Translations under genes and position numbers: made by a program
Notes under the pieces: generated by a model
Database searches by the model: none
Told to the model about the DNA's origin: nothing
What the model saw: only the letters and a program-made list of their open reading frames with translations
DNA from: an uncultured Acetatifactor sp.
GTDB taxonomy: Bacteria > Bacillota > Clostridia > Lachnospirales > Lachnospiraceae
Assembly (NCBI GenBank): GCA_947594835.1
Contig: CANQEH010000004.1
Coordinates: forward strand, 1-64,000
Reading direction: 5' to 3'
Length of the DNA: 64,000 nucleotides
Shown: in pieces, positions 10,627-19,634 of the stretch
Numbering within the stretch: the first letter of the stretch is position 1
How the letters are laid out: each line of letters opens with the position of its first letter

Positions 10627-11607
10627 TCACTTGATCTGGCTGTTGAAGACGGATGCGCTTCCGATCCTCGCGATGCTGTACTGCTCCTTTTTGCTGGACA
10701 GGCTCCCCCGGATGGTGGGCACCGCGCCGAGCAGCAAAAAGAGATAGAGCAGAATCAGATTAAAGAAATATACGGCCTTGTCGATATATTCCTCCGACAG
10801 AAGCCAGGGGATGAGGCGATACATCTCCAGCACGTTGAACTCTTCCACTTCCCTCTGCAGGGAAATGGCCCAGTCCAGCCTGTCCCCCACATAGGTCATA
10901 ATCAGCATGATGATCACGCTGACCACAATACCCCGCCTGGTCAGCTTCCCGCCCAGGAGCTCATATCCCTTCAGCACGCCCACCGCCATGACCACGCCAG
11001 AGAGCGCGGCCACATAGCCCATCTGGCTAAGCAGGATCACACAGACCACGCCCAGCAGGGAGCCAAGCAGCGCTCCCACGATGCCCGCCGCCAGGTTTTC
11101 CTTTTTGGAGTCCCGCTTGAACCCTTCGTTCTGGAAGGATGTGCGCACGACGCCCTCGCAGTCGGGACACAGGTGCATATACTGGCCTCCCGCCCGGTAG
11201 CCTCCCACTTCCTCCACCGTTTTCCCGCAATTGCTGCAGCAGGGGGCAAAGCCTTTCTCCCGCATAAAGGACAGCAGGACGCCCAGCACCTCCGTCAGGG
11301 CCTCCTTGCGCTTTTCCTGGTTCCTGATCCCCTTCATGGTGACCACAAGGTTATTTCCCGTCTGCTGGAGGGAAACAATATTTTTCGATTTCTTTCGGAA
11401 AGCGACGGCCTCATTCTTTGCCAGGGCCGTTTCCCGCTTTGCCGCGGTGTGGATGGTAAGGGCAAAGGGCGCCTTTGCATACAGCTGGTGGGCATACACC
11501 AGAATATCGTACCCGCCCTGATTCCCGTAGACCACGTTGTTTACCAGATCGAAACGAAGCCCTGATGCCGCGGCCAGCGCCTCATAGCCTTCACTCAGCT
11601 TGCTCAT
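10627..11607 (-). CDS. Zinc-ribbon membrane protein, function unknown
   Basis: 326 residues from ATG 11607 behind GAGGGG. The N-terminal ~120 residues are soluble. A treble-clef/zinc-ribbon follows (CCSNCGKTVEE...MHLCPDCEG, CxxC...CxxC), then four hydrophobic segments (NLAAGIVGALLGSLLGVVCV, VAALSGVVMAVGVLKG, GIVVSVIIMLIMTYVG, VYFFNLILLYLFLLLGAV). No family name recognised. It is 28 bp downstream of the C39-like gene and likely cotranscribed with it, so the two may act together. Confidence 0.75.
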   Translation of the reverse strand: MSKLSEGYEALAAASGLRFDLVNNVVYGNQGGYDILVYAHQLYAKAPFALTIHTAAKRETALAKNEAVAFRKKSKNIVSLQQTGNNLVVTMKGIRNQEKRKEALTEVLGVLLSFMREKGFAPCCSNCGKTVEEVGGYRAGGQYMHLCPDCEGVVRTSFQNEGFKRDSKKENLAAGIVGALLGSLLGVVCVILLSQMGYVAALSGVVMAVGVLKGYELLGGKLTRRGIVVSVIIMLIMTYVGDRLDWAISLQREVEEFNVLEMYRLIPWLLSEEYIDKAVYFFNLILLYLFLLLGAVPTIRGSLSSKKEQYSIARIGSASVFNSQIK

Positions 11608-11635
11608 ACTTATCACCCCTCACGCTTTCCGTATT

Positions 11636-12304
11636 TCAGCACTTGATCTCCAGGTAACCGAGGAGCTTGCTCATGTCATATTCCGTCAGAACGCCCAGGT
11701 TGGAGTCGTAAAATTTCCCGTCGTAGTGCACCAGATAGTGGCAGAACCGCCCCATCTTTTCCATCATGATGCAGCACTTGGGCAGCACCGCTTCCCTGCC
11801 CTCGGTGTACACGATGATATCCGAGTGGTCGATGCCGTAGTAGTTTAAGGCCGATATCACCCTGCCCATGGTGGCCTGCCACTCCCTGCAGTCCATCACG
11901 CTGATGACTTCCGCGATGGTGACGCCCGCCAGCATTGCCACGCAGGACTGCCCGCACAGCCCGTCCTCCGGCTGGATAATGACATTCATGCTGTCGATCT
12001 TGCGGATGGGATGCTCAAAGCTGTAAGGGCTGTTCTGATCCATGCGGATCAGGGAGCCGTTTACATGGAGCAGGATCTTGTGGGGCACGTCCAGCTCTGC
12101 CGTCACAGGCTCGGCGTTGGAGATATGTATCTCGTACTTGCCCTTCTCCTGGGGCAGCAGCTCGCACTCGATGATCTTGTTGTCCAGCACCAGATCGGCC
12201 TGGATCACGTCCCGCTGCTTGCAGACCTCCCAGATGTTAAAGGGGATCTGGATCACATACCCGCCTTCGCTTTTTTCCAGTTTGGATTCAAAAAAATACC
12301 TCAT
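11636..12304 (-). CDS. DUF1905-like domain fused to a C39-like cysteine peptidase domain
   Basis: 222 residues from ATG 12304 behind GGAGGG. Residues 1-70 resemble DUF1905 (YVIQIPFNIWEVCKQRDVIQADLVLD), a small beta-barrel often found next to other domains. From about 100 on, a papain/C39-like fold is indicated by QPEDGLCGQSCVAMLAG (Gln and catalytic Cys) and FCHYLVHYDGKFYDSNLGVL (His followed by Asp). All three catalytic residues are present, so activity is plausible. No signal peptide: cytoplasmic. The combination is unusual; assignment rests on motif reading. Confidence 0.65.
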   Translation of the reverse strand: MRYFFESKLEKSEGGYVIQIPFNIWEVCKQRDVIQADLVLDNKIIECELLPQEKGKYEIHISNAEPVTAELDVPHKILLHVNGSLIRMDQNSPYSFEHPIRKIDSMNVIIQPEDGLCGQSCVAMLAGVTIAEVISVMDCREWQATMGRVISALNYYGIDHSDIIVYTEGREAVLPKCCIMMEKMGRFCHYLVHYDGKFYDSNLGVLTEYDMSKLLGYLEIKC

Positions 12305-12536
12305 GCTTACCCTCCATGCTGCGACTGTTTTTGAGTAGATGCAGATTTTTGCGCAGCACAAAACCCGCAGAGGATACCGCATTGCCGCAGGGAGCAGGCC
12401 AGACAAAAAAAGCCGCTGCCCGGCGGCAGGCCAGAATCAATTCTCTATGCCCAATATTTTAACACATACCGCACACTCTTTTCAAGAAAGATGCCCCTGA
12501 AAATTACAAATTACAAACAAATATTTACAGATGAAA

Positions 12537-13415
12537 TTATCTGGCGGGACGACGCGCCTGGGAAGGGGAGATGCCGTAGCGCTTTTTGAACAGCTTGCTG
12601 AAATGATAGGCGTCCTCATACCCCACCGCAGCCGCCACCTCCTGGATGCTGCCTGTGAAACCGCTCTCCAAAAGCTCCTTTGCCTTCTCCAGCCGGATGT
12701 CGATGAGATGGCGGATCGGCGTATCCCCCACCTCGCTCTTAAAGATCTTGGAGAGATAAAAAGGGCTCAGGTACATATTTTCTGCGATCTGATCCAGGGA
12801 GATCTTCTCGCTGTAATGAGTCTCGAAATAGCTTAAGATCTGCGCCACCACATACTTTTTGTTGGCGGATTCAAAGGCGCAGCCCCTGGGGCGCTCCATG
12901 GGCTGGCACTGCCCGCGCATCACCAGAAGGATCATCTGCATCAGGTACGCCTTCAGCATGGAGTAGCGCCCCGGCCTGCAGACCTCGTTTTCCTCCTGCA
13001 TGGAAGCGCAGAGATTGTACAGCTTCCTGCGCAGCTCCCCCTGGGTGTGGAGCAGAAACTCCCCTCCGGGCAGGGGCAGGGCGTTGGGAGAAAGCCCCGG
13101 AAACTGCACGTCGGAAAACCCCACGAAAAATTCCGTGGCGGGCAGCAAAAGATCCGGGCAGAAGAGCGCTTTGTGGCGGACGCCCGCATTAAACAGCAGA
13201 AGATCCCCCTCTTTGACGGCAAACTGCTCCCCCTCCACCAGGTAGCGGCCCTCCCCCGACAGCACGAAGGCCATCTCCGCGTGGTCGTGGCTGTGGTAGG
13301 AATCTTCACATTTCCGGCTGCTGCGGGTTCCCCGCCAGGTAAACAGGAAGGTGGGATCCAATGTATTGCAAAATCCGCTTAAATTGTCACTGTTTTCCAT
13401 ATTTTCTATTCCCAT
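12537..13415 (-). CDS. AraC-family transcriptional regulator with cupin domain
   Basis: About 292 residues. The N-terminal half is a cupin-type sensor (YHSHDHAEMAFVLSGEGRYL, VKEGDLLLFNAGVRHKAL). The C-terminal 100 residues are the two-helix-turn-helix AraC DNA-binding domain (ISLDQIAENMYLSPFYLSKI, IQEVAAAVGYEDAYHFSKLF, then KKRYGISPSQAR). Start is uncertain: ATG 13415, a TTG at 13430 or ATG 13400 are all possible and none has a strong site. Divergent from the ABC exporter pair that starts at 13638, which is its most likely target. Confidence 0.9.
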   Translation of the reverse strand: MGIENMENSDNLSGFCNTLDPTFLFTWRGTRSSRKCEDSYHSHDHAEMAFVLSGEGRYLVEGEQFAVKEGDLLLFNAGVRHKALFCPDLLLPATEFFVGFSDVQFPGLSPNALPLPGGEFLLHTQGELRRKLYNLCASMQEENEVCRPGRYSMLKAYLMQMILLVMRGQCQPMERPRGCAFESANKKYVVAQILSYFETHYSEKISLDQIAENMYLSPFYLSKIFKSEVGDTPIRHLIDIRLEKAKELLESGFTGSIQEVAAAVGYEDAYHFSKLFKKRYGISPSQARRPAR

Positions 13416-13637
13416 GCGCCCCAAAAACAACCTGCCTCTTTTTGGGGCACTCTGGCCTTTCTGAGTCCATTTTACCTTTTTTTCTCCAGAAAGTCACCTT
13501 TTTTTCAGAGCAAAATTCTCCATCAAGGAAACAAGATACTCCATTTTCTTTTCCTGCCCCGCGGATAAAATGGAAGGTAACCTTCACAGCCGACCCGGAA
13601 CGGGCGGGAGTTTCCTGTGAAGGGGGAGGAGTTAGTC

Positions 13638-15392
13638 ATGACGCCATTAAAATGGTTTTTGCCGTTTCTCAAAAAATACCGCCGCCTGATGGCCATCGGC
13701 ATTGTGCTGACCACCGTCATCGCGGCGCTCTCCATCGTCAACCCTCTGATATCGGGCGTGATCGTGGACGACGTGATCACGGCGGGCAATTACGCGCTGC
13801 TGCCCAGGCTGATCCTGTGCCTGTTTCTGGTGACGCTTGTCACCAGCATCCTGCGCTTTGTCTACCAGCTTGTCTTCGAGACCGCCTCCCAGGGCACCCT
13901 GTACGATATGCGCGCCCAGGTATACCGCAAGCTTCTGGAGGAAGACTTCGACTTCTACAACCGCAAGCGCACCGGGGATCTGATGAGCCGCCAGACGGGC
14001 GACATGGACGCCATCCGGCATTTCGTAGCATATGTTATTTATGTGGTCTATCAAAATGTCCTGCTCTTTGTCTTCGCCCTGTGCATGATCTTTACGGTAA
14101 ACGGGAAGCTGGCCCTGTGTATGCTCACGGTGCTGCCCTTCACCGCCCTGTCCACCTACCGCCAGTCCAGGGAGGTGCGCCCTGCCTTCCAGAGAAACCG
14201 CAACTGTTTCTCCTCCTTAAACGCCTTCGTCCAGGAGAACGTCAGCGGCAACCGGGTGGTGAAAGCCTTTGCCAAGGAAGACTTTGAAAAAGAAAAGTTC
14301 CAGGTGGAAAACGACCGATTCCGGGACGCGCAGATCAGCGCCTCCCGCATCTGGATGAAATATGTTCCCATCTTTGAGATCCTCTCCTATGCCCTCACTG
14401 TGGTGCTTATGATCTACGGCGGGTATATGGTCATCCAGGGGGAGATCACCTTAGGCGACCTGGTGAAGGTAAACGGCTACCTCTGGATGCTGAATATGCC
14501 CCTGCGCATGGCGGGCTGGTGGGTCAACGATATCCAGAACTTCGCCACCTCCGTGGAAAAGATCTACGCCACTTACAGTGAGGAGCCGAAGGTCAGGACG
14601 CCCCGCATCGACGAAACCCGCGAAAAAATCCGGGGTGAGGTGGAATTTCGCAGCGTCTCCTACCAGGCGGAAGGGGAGGACATCGTGACGGACATCAGCT
14701 TCCACGTCCGTCCGGGCCAGACCGTGGGGATCATCGGCTCCACAGGCGCGGGCAAGTCCACCCTGATGAACCTGCTTTGCCGCTTTTACGACGCCACCTC
14801 CGGGCAGGTGCTGGTGGACGGGCAGGATGTGCGCCAGATGGATCTCTATCACCTGCGGGACAGCATCGGGATGGCCATGCAGGACGTGTTCCTGTTCTCG
14901 GACACCATCGAGGGCAACATCGCCTACGGCAGGCCGGACTGCAGCTTTGAGTCGGTCAGACAGGCCGCCATCAGGGCGGATGCCAACCATTTCATCAAGG
15001 CCATGCCCCAGGGCTACGACACCATCGTGGGCGAGCGGGGAGTGGGACTCTCCGGCGGCCAGAAGCAGCGCATCTCCCTGGCCAGGGCGCTGTTGAAGGA
15101 TCCCTCCATCCTGATCTTAGACGACACCACCTCCGCCGTGGACATGGAGACGGAAAGCTACATACAGAGCCAGTTAAAAGCCCTGCAGAACAAGTGCACG
15201 GTGTTCATCATCGCCTACCGCATTTCTTCTATTAAGGACGCCGATTTTATCCTGGTCATGGATCAGGGGCGCATCATCGAACAGGGCACCCACGAGGAGC
15301 TGGTGGCCAGGGGCGGCTACTACGCCAAGGCGTTCCGCAGCCAGTACGGGGAGATTCCCTATGCGCTGCTTCAGGAAAAGAACGCAAAATAG
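13638..15392 (+). CDS. ABC exporter half-transporter, degenerate ATP site
   Basis: 584 residues from ATG 13638 behind GGGGGAGGAG. Six-helix transmembrane domain (about 1-300), then an ATPase domain with Walker A GSTGAGKST, Q-loop AMQDVFLFSDTI and signature LSGGQKQR. Two catalytic positions are altered: the Walker B is ILILDD (Asp replacing the catalytic Glu) and the switch His is Tyr (FIIAYRISSI). This is the pattern of the non-hydrolysing subunit of heterodimeric exporters such as BmrCD and TM287/288. The partner follows 30 bp downstream. Likely exports drugs, lipids or peptides; substrate unknown. Confidence 0.93.
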   Translation: MTPLKWFLPFLKKYRRLMAIGIVLTTVIAALSIVNPLISGVIVDDVITAGNYALLPRLILCLFLVTLVTSILRFVYQLVFETASQGTLYDMRAQVYRKLLEEDFDFYNRKRTGDLMSRQTGDMDAIRHFVAYVIYVVYQNVLLFVFALCMIFTVNGKLALCMLTVLPFTALSTYRQSREVRPAFQRNRNCFSSLNAFVQENVSGNRVVKAFAKEDFEKEKFQVENDRFRDAQISASRIWMKYVPIFEILSYALTVVLMIYGGYMVIQGEITLGDLVKVNGYLWMLNMPLRMAGWWVNDIQNFATSVEKIYATYSEEPKVRTPRIDETREKIRGEVEFRSVSYQAEGEDIVTDISFHVRPGQTVGIIGSTGAGKSTLMNLLCRFYDATSGQVLVDGQDVRQMDLYHLRDSIGMAMQDVFLFSDTIEGNIAYGRPDCSFESVRQAAIRADANHFIKAMPQGYDTIVGERGVGLSGGQKQRISLARALLKDPSILILDDTTSAVDMETESYIQSQLKALQNKCTVFIIAYRISSIKDADFILVMDQGRIIEQGTHEELVARGGYYAKAFRSQYGEIPYALLQEKNAK

Positions 15393-15422
15393 ACCAGACC
15401 AAGAAAAGGAAAGGGCATTGCC

Positions 15423-17207
15423 ATGGCAAGAAACAGATACGATATGGACGAAGTGCTGGAAGACAGCTTTGACGTCGGCCAGCTGAAACGTCTGGCCCAC
15501 TACATTTCTCCCTATAAACATAAAATGACAGGTGTTATCATCCTGATGCTGACGGCCTCCGGCCTCACCATGATGGTGCCTATCTTCTTCCAGCGGATCA
15601 TGGACATCTACATCCCCGCCCGGGATATGAGGGGCATCGTCATCACCGGCCTGCTCACCCTGGCGGTGGCCTGCTACTCCGCGGTGGCCATGCGCTTTAA
15701 GATCAAGACCATGAGCGTCATCGGCCAGAACATCATCCACGCCATCCGCACGGATATTTTCAACCATCTCCAGGAGCTGCCCTTCTCCTACTACGACGAC
15801 CGCCCCCACGGCAAGATCCAGGTGCGGGTGGTCAACTATGTCAACAGCTTAAGCGACCTGTTGAGCAACGGCATCGTCAACACCATCACCGACCTGTGCA
15901 ACCTGTTGTTCATCATTCTCTTTATGCTCTTCTGCGATGTCCGGCTGACCCTGGTCTGCCTCTGCGGGCTGCCCCTTCTGGCGGCGGTGGTGGTCTTCAT
16001 CAAGCGCAAGCAGCGCCGGGCCTGGCAGATCCAGTCCAACAAGCAGAGCAACTTAAACGCCTACATCGCGGAGAGCATCAACGGCATCCGGGTGACCCAG
16101 TCCTTCGTGCGGGAAAACGAGAACACGGATATCTTCAATAATTTGAGCGGCAGCTACCGCAAGGCATGGATGCGGGCGGTGACGTTCAACTTTATCATGG
16201 GCCCCAGCGTGGACATGATCTCCTGTATCACCACCTCCTTCCTCTATGTGCTGGGCATCCGCTGGATCCTGGCCCCGGACGCCACGCTGACCGTTGGCGT
16301 GCTGGTCGCCTTTACCGCGTACGTCAGCCGCTTCTGGGCGCCCATCAACACCCTGGCGGGCTTTTACAACTCCCTGCTCACCGCCATCTCCTATCTGGAG
16401 CGCATCTTTGAGACCATCGACGAGCCCGTTCTGGTCAAGGATGCGGAGGGCGCCGTGGAGATGCCGCCGATCAAGGGGGAAGTGGAATTCCGGGACGTCT
16501 GTTTCAGCTATGAGGAGGGCCGCCGTATCTTAGACCACATCAGCTTCACGGCTGCGCCGGGCGTCACCTACGCCTTTGTGGGGCCCACCGGCGCGGGAAA
16601 GACCACCATCGTCAACCTGATCAGCCGCTTCTACAACGTAGATTCCGGCCAGATTCTCATCGACGGCACGGATATCGCCGGGGTGACCATCCGCTCCCTG
16701 CGCACCCAGATGGGCGTGATGATGCAGGACAGCTTCATCTTCTCCGGCACCATCATGGATAACATACGTTACGGAAACCGGGAGGCCACCGACGAGCAGG
16801 TGATCGCCGCCGCAAAGACCGTCTGCGCCCACGAGTTCATCTCCCAGATGGAAAACGGCTACTACACGGAGGTCAACGAGCGCGGGAGCAGGCTCTCCGC
16901 GGGGCAGAGACAGCTGATCTCCTTCGCCCGGGCCCTGCTGGCGGATCCCAGGATCTTAATTCTGGACGAGGCCACCTCCAGCATCGACACGGAGACGGAA
17001 CTGCTGCTCCAGAAGGGGTTAAACGAGCTTTTAAAGGGACGCACCTCCTTCATCATCGCCCACCGCCTCTCCACCATCCAGAACGCCGACTGCATCATGT
17101 ACATCGACAAGGGCGGCATTCTGGAGCGGGGCACCCACGAAGAACTTTTATCCCAAAAAGGGGCCTACTACGAGCTGTATATGTCCCAGTATGATTTTCT
17201 GGCGTAA
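15423..17207 (+). CDS. ABC exporter half-transporter, canonical ATP site
   Basis: 594 residues, start ATG 15423 behind AAAGGAAAGG. Six transmembrane helices (about 1-320) then a complete ATPase: Walker A GPTGAGKTT, Q-loop MMQDSFIFSGTI, signature LSAGQRQ, Walker B ILILDEATSSIDTET and H-loop FIIAHRLSTI. It supplies the hydrolysing residues missing from the upstream subunit, so the two form a heterodimer. The short N-terminus before the membrane domain (DMDEVLEDSFDVGQLKRL) is typical of this partner class. Confidence 0.94.
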   Translation: MARNRYDMDEVLEDSFDVGQLKRLAHYISPYKHKMTGVIILMLTASGLTMMVPIFFQRIMDIYIPARDMRGIVITGLLTLAVACYSAVAMRFKIKTMSVIGQNIIHAIRTDIFNHLQELPFSYYDDRPHGKIQVRVVNYVNSLSDLLSNGIVNTITDLCNLLFIILFMLFCDVRLTLVCLCGLPLLAAVVVFIKRKQRRAWQIQSNKQSNLNAYIAESINGIRVTQSFVRENENTDIFNNLSGSYRKAWMRAVTFNFIMGPSVDMISCITTSFLYVLGIRWILAPDATLTVGVLVAFTAYVSRFWAPINTLAGFYNSLLTAISYLERIFETIDEPVLVKDAEGAVEMPPIKGEVEFRDVCFSYEEGRRILDHISFTAAPGVTYAFVGPTGAGKTTIVNLISRFYNVDSGQILIDGTDIAGVTIRSLRTQMGVMMQDSFIFSGTIMDNIRYGNREATDEQVIAAAKTVCAHEFISQMENGYYTEVNERGSRLSAGQRQLISFARALLADPRILILDEATSSIDTETELLLQKGLNELLKGRTSFIIAHRLSTIQNADCIMYIDKGGILERGTHEELLSQKGAYYELYMSQYDFLA

Positions 17208-17249
17208 GCTGCTGCAGGGGAGTCTAAAAAGATCCGGGAACGACCGTCC

Positions 17250-17912
17250 TCAGACGTCCGTCTCCTCCAGCCGCCCGTCCCGGATCCTGTACACCTTGTG
17301 GCAGAGCGCAGCCAGCTCCCGGCTGTTGTGGGCGGTCAAAAGGATCGTGACGCCCTCCCCTTCGTTTTTCTCCTTTAACAGCCCGATCAGCTCCGCTACG
17401 CCCTCCGCGTCCACGGATTCAAAGGGTTCGTCCAGGATCAGGAGCCTGGGATCCTCCATCAGCGCCTGGGCCATGGCAAGCCGCTGCTTCATTCCCAGGG
17501 AATACTTCTCCACCCTGGTCTTTCGCCCGGGATCCAGCCCCACCTGGGCCATCTGCTCCCTTAACCGGGCCTTTGACGCCTTTCCGCGGATCTGCGCCAG
17601 AAGCTCCAGATTGCGAAAGCCTGTCTCCCCCGGCAGAAAACCGGAGGCGTCCAGAATCACCCCGATTCCATCCGGGAACCTCCCCTTCTTTATCCTTTCC
17701 CCGTCCACCCAGATCTCGCCGCCATCCGGCCTGGCCAGTCCGCAGATCATCTTAAACAGCACGCTCTTTCCCTTGCCGTTTGGCCCTGTCAGCCCGCAGA
17801 TCTGTCCCCTGGGAATCTGTAAGTTACAGTCTGTGAACAGGACATTCTTTTGATACGCCTTCCGCACATGGCGAAGCTCCACCATGAGCCCCTCTCCCGC
17901 CCGATCTTCCAT
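17250..17912 (-). CDS. ABC transporter ATP-binding protein
   Basis: 220 residues from ATG 17912 (MEDRAGEGLMVELRHV) behind a GGAAGGTGGG site; ATG 17885 is an alternative. Walker A GPNGKGKS, Q-loop region GVILDASGFLPGETGFRNL, signature variant YSLGMKQRLAMAQAL, Walker B LLILDEPFESVD, H-loop LLTAHN. Small and stand-alone, of the CcmA/ABC-2 type. Last gene of the operon LuxR-permease-permease-ATPase, 82 bp after the second permease. Likely drives an ABC-2 transporter; substrate unknown. Confidence 0.92.
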   Translation of the reverse strand: MEDRAGEGLMVELRHVRKAYQKNVLFTDCNLQIPRGQICGLTGPNGKGKSVLFKMICGLARPDGGEIWVDGERIKKGRFPDGIGVILDASGFLPGETGFRNLELLAQIRGKASKARLREQMAQVGLDPGRKTRVEKYSLGMKQRLAMAQALMEDPRLLILDEPFESVDAEGVAELIGLLKEKNEGEGVTILLTAHNSRELAALCHKVYRIRDGRLEETDV

Positions 17913-17994
17913 TGGCCCACCTTCCTTTCTGCGTCTTTTTGCTTTGCACGCCTTGCGTTTCCCTGGCTTTCCCTGCGTTTCCCGCCAGGCAGGC

Positions 17995-18795
17995 TCACCC
18001 TGCCCGCCTGTGCTGTTCAAAAACGTAATCCCTGTGCCTTTCCAGCCAGAGGGCGACGCCAAAAAGCACCGCCAGCACGGCCAGCCAGTACTGCCAGAAA
18101 AAGCGGTAATCTGCCCGCTCCACCGCCGCCAGGACGCCGAGCCCGTTGACTGTCTGTTTCCCGGGCAGATGATAGGCCAGCGTGTAGGCGATGCTTCCCC
18201 AGGGGCTGAGCAAAACCAAACGGGTGTTATAATTTAACACCGCCCCGCGGGTCGCCAGGGGGAGCAGCATGGTACAGAAAAATTCCAGCCCCGCGCTGCG
18301 AAACAGCCTGTGGAAGATCTCCCGCAGCAGCAGGATGGCCATCATGTAAGATGCGATATTCAGCAATTGACAGCAGGCCACCCGGCCAATGCTTCCCGCC
18401 AGGGGATACAGTCTCTCCCGGGCCTGGATCCTCTGGCCCCAGACAAGCAGGATCCCTGCCTGCACAAGCAATCCAAAGCTTCCTGCCGTCATCATCACCC
18501 CCAGCCTGACCGCCAGCGCCCCGCCCCGGCTTTTCTGGCGCAGAAGCACGGGATATCGATCGCCCCCGCCGTCCCTGGCCGCGGTAAAGGCTAAGAGCAG
18601 GAAAGGAAAGATCATCAGCACATGATTGGGATCATTCAGCACCCAGACCAAAAGCTCCGCCCCTCCCGCCCCGGGGTGCGCCAGGCCAAACCCATAGCGG
18701 CAGGCGGCACAGACGAAGGGGGAAAGGGCCAGCCACAGCGCTGCCCGGATGCCATACCTGCCGTTTGCGGCTTCCGCCCTAAGCCTTCTCAGCAT
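17995..18795 (-). CDS. ABC-2-type membrane protein (second permease)
   Basis: 266 residues, start ATG 18795 behind AGGAGGTGACA, overlapping the previous gene by 17 bases. Several hydrophobic segments (WLALSPFVCAACRYGFGLA, LLVQAGILLVWG, LLNIASYMMAILLL, YWLAVLAVLFGVALWL) separated by basic loops. No soluble domain. Together with the upstream permease it probably forms the membrane part of an ABC-2-like transporter powered by the downstream ATPase. Not assigned to a named family. Confidence 0.75.
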   Translation of the reverse strand: MLRRLRAEAANGRYGIRAALWLALSPFVCAACRYGFGLAHPGAGGAELLVWVLNDPNHVLMIFPFLLLAFTAARDGGGDRYPVLLRQKSRGGALAVRLGVMMTAGSFGLLVQAGILLVWGQRIQARERLYPLAGSIGRVACCQLLNIASYMMAILLLREIFHRLFRSAGLEFFCTMLLPLATRGAVLNYNTRLVLLSPWGSIAYTLAYHLPGKQTVNGLGVLAAVERADYRFFWQYWLAVLAVLFGVALWLERHRDYVFEQHRRAG

Positions 18796-19615
18796 ACCTG
18801 TCACCTCCCAGGAACAGCCCGATCCCCAAACCAAACAGGAGAAATACATAAAGCCCGTGATGCCATAGGGGCATCATCCCAAGCATCGGCAGCGTGAGCC
18901 CATTCCACGAATAGGAGGCAAAAAACCTGCGGGCCAGAAAATTGTCCACCGCCAGTTCGGTGAACATTCCAAACCCCATCGGCGCCATCACCGCCAGATA
19001 CCGATTTCTCGCCACGGCGCTGACCCCCAGGGCAAACACTGCAAAGGCGGCCGCCACCAGCATCTGGTTTCCCAGGTACAAAAGAACCAAAAGGGTGGGA
19101 TGCTCCAGAAGAGGCGGCAGATTTTCCCCGATTTTATGCCACACCCAGGATCCCCCGGATCCGTCGGCTTCCCCCATCCCCCAGGTCTGGCCCGCCCCCA
19201 TCCAAAGGCTCACAGGAAGCCAGCACAGAAAGGGGATGCAGGCTGCCCCGGCCCCCGAGGCCGCTACTGCCAGCAGCTTTGAGCGCCGATAAGCGCTGCC
19301 GGATGCCTTTAACACCATCAAGACCCGGTATCCGCTGTCCCGCTCCCTCCGATAGGACAGCGCATAGGGCAGCACGGCTCCTATGGGCAGGAAAAAGCTT
19401 ATGATCCCTTCGTAATATCCCGCCGCCTTCAACTGCTTCTCCTGCCAGGCTCCCGCCGAAAAGCTGCCCGTCCCGGCCAGGAAACGAAACTCGATTTCCG
19501 CAGAATACAGATAGGTAAAAAACAGCAACAGGCTTGCCGCCCAGAACATTTTGGAACAGAAGACCTGCTTTAACTGCGCGGCCAGGATCCCCCAGCCTCT
19601 CTTGCCCGCCGCCAT
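18779..19615 (-). CDS. ABC-2-type membrane protein (first permease)
   Basis: 278 residues. Hydrophobic segments include MFWAASLLLFFTYLY, GIISFFLPIGAVLPYALSY, CIPFLCWLPVSLWMGAG, MLVAAAFAVFALGVSAVA and GLYVFLLFGLGIGLFLGG. The order of a long external loop after the first segment fits ABC-2 permeases. Starts 20 bp after the LuxR gene; overlaps the second permease. Confidence 0.75.
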   Translation of the reverse strand: MAAGKRGWGILAAQLKQVFCSKMFWAASLLLFFTYLYSAEIEFRFLAGTGSFSAGAWQEKQLKAAGYYEGIISFFLPIGAVLPYALSYRRERDSGYRVLMVLKASGSAYRRSKLLAVAASGAGAACIPFLCWLPVSLWMGAGQTWGMGEADGSGGSWVWHKIGENLPPLLEHPTLLVLLYLGNQMLVAAAFAVFALGVSAVARNRYLAVMAPMGFGMFTELAVDNFLARRFFASYSWNGLTLPMLGMMPLWHHGLYVFLLFGLGIGLFLGGDRYAEKA

Positions 19616-19634
19616 ACCGTTTATCCCCCGTTCC

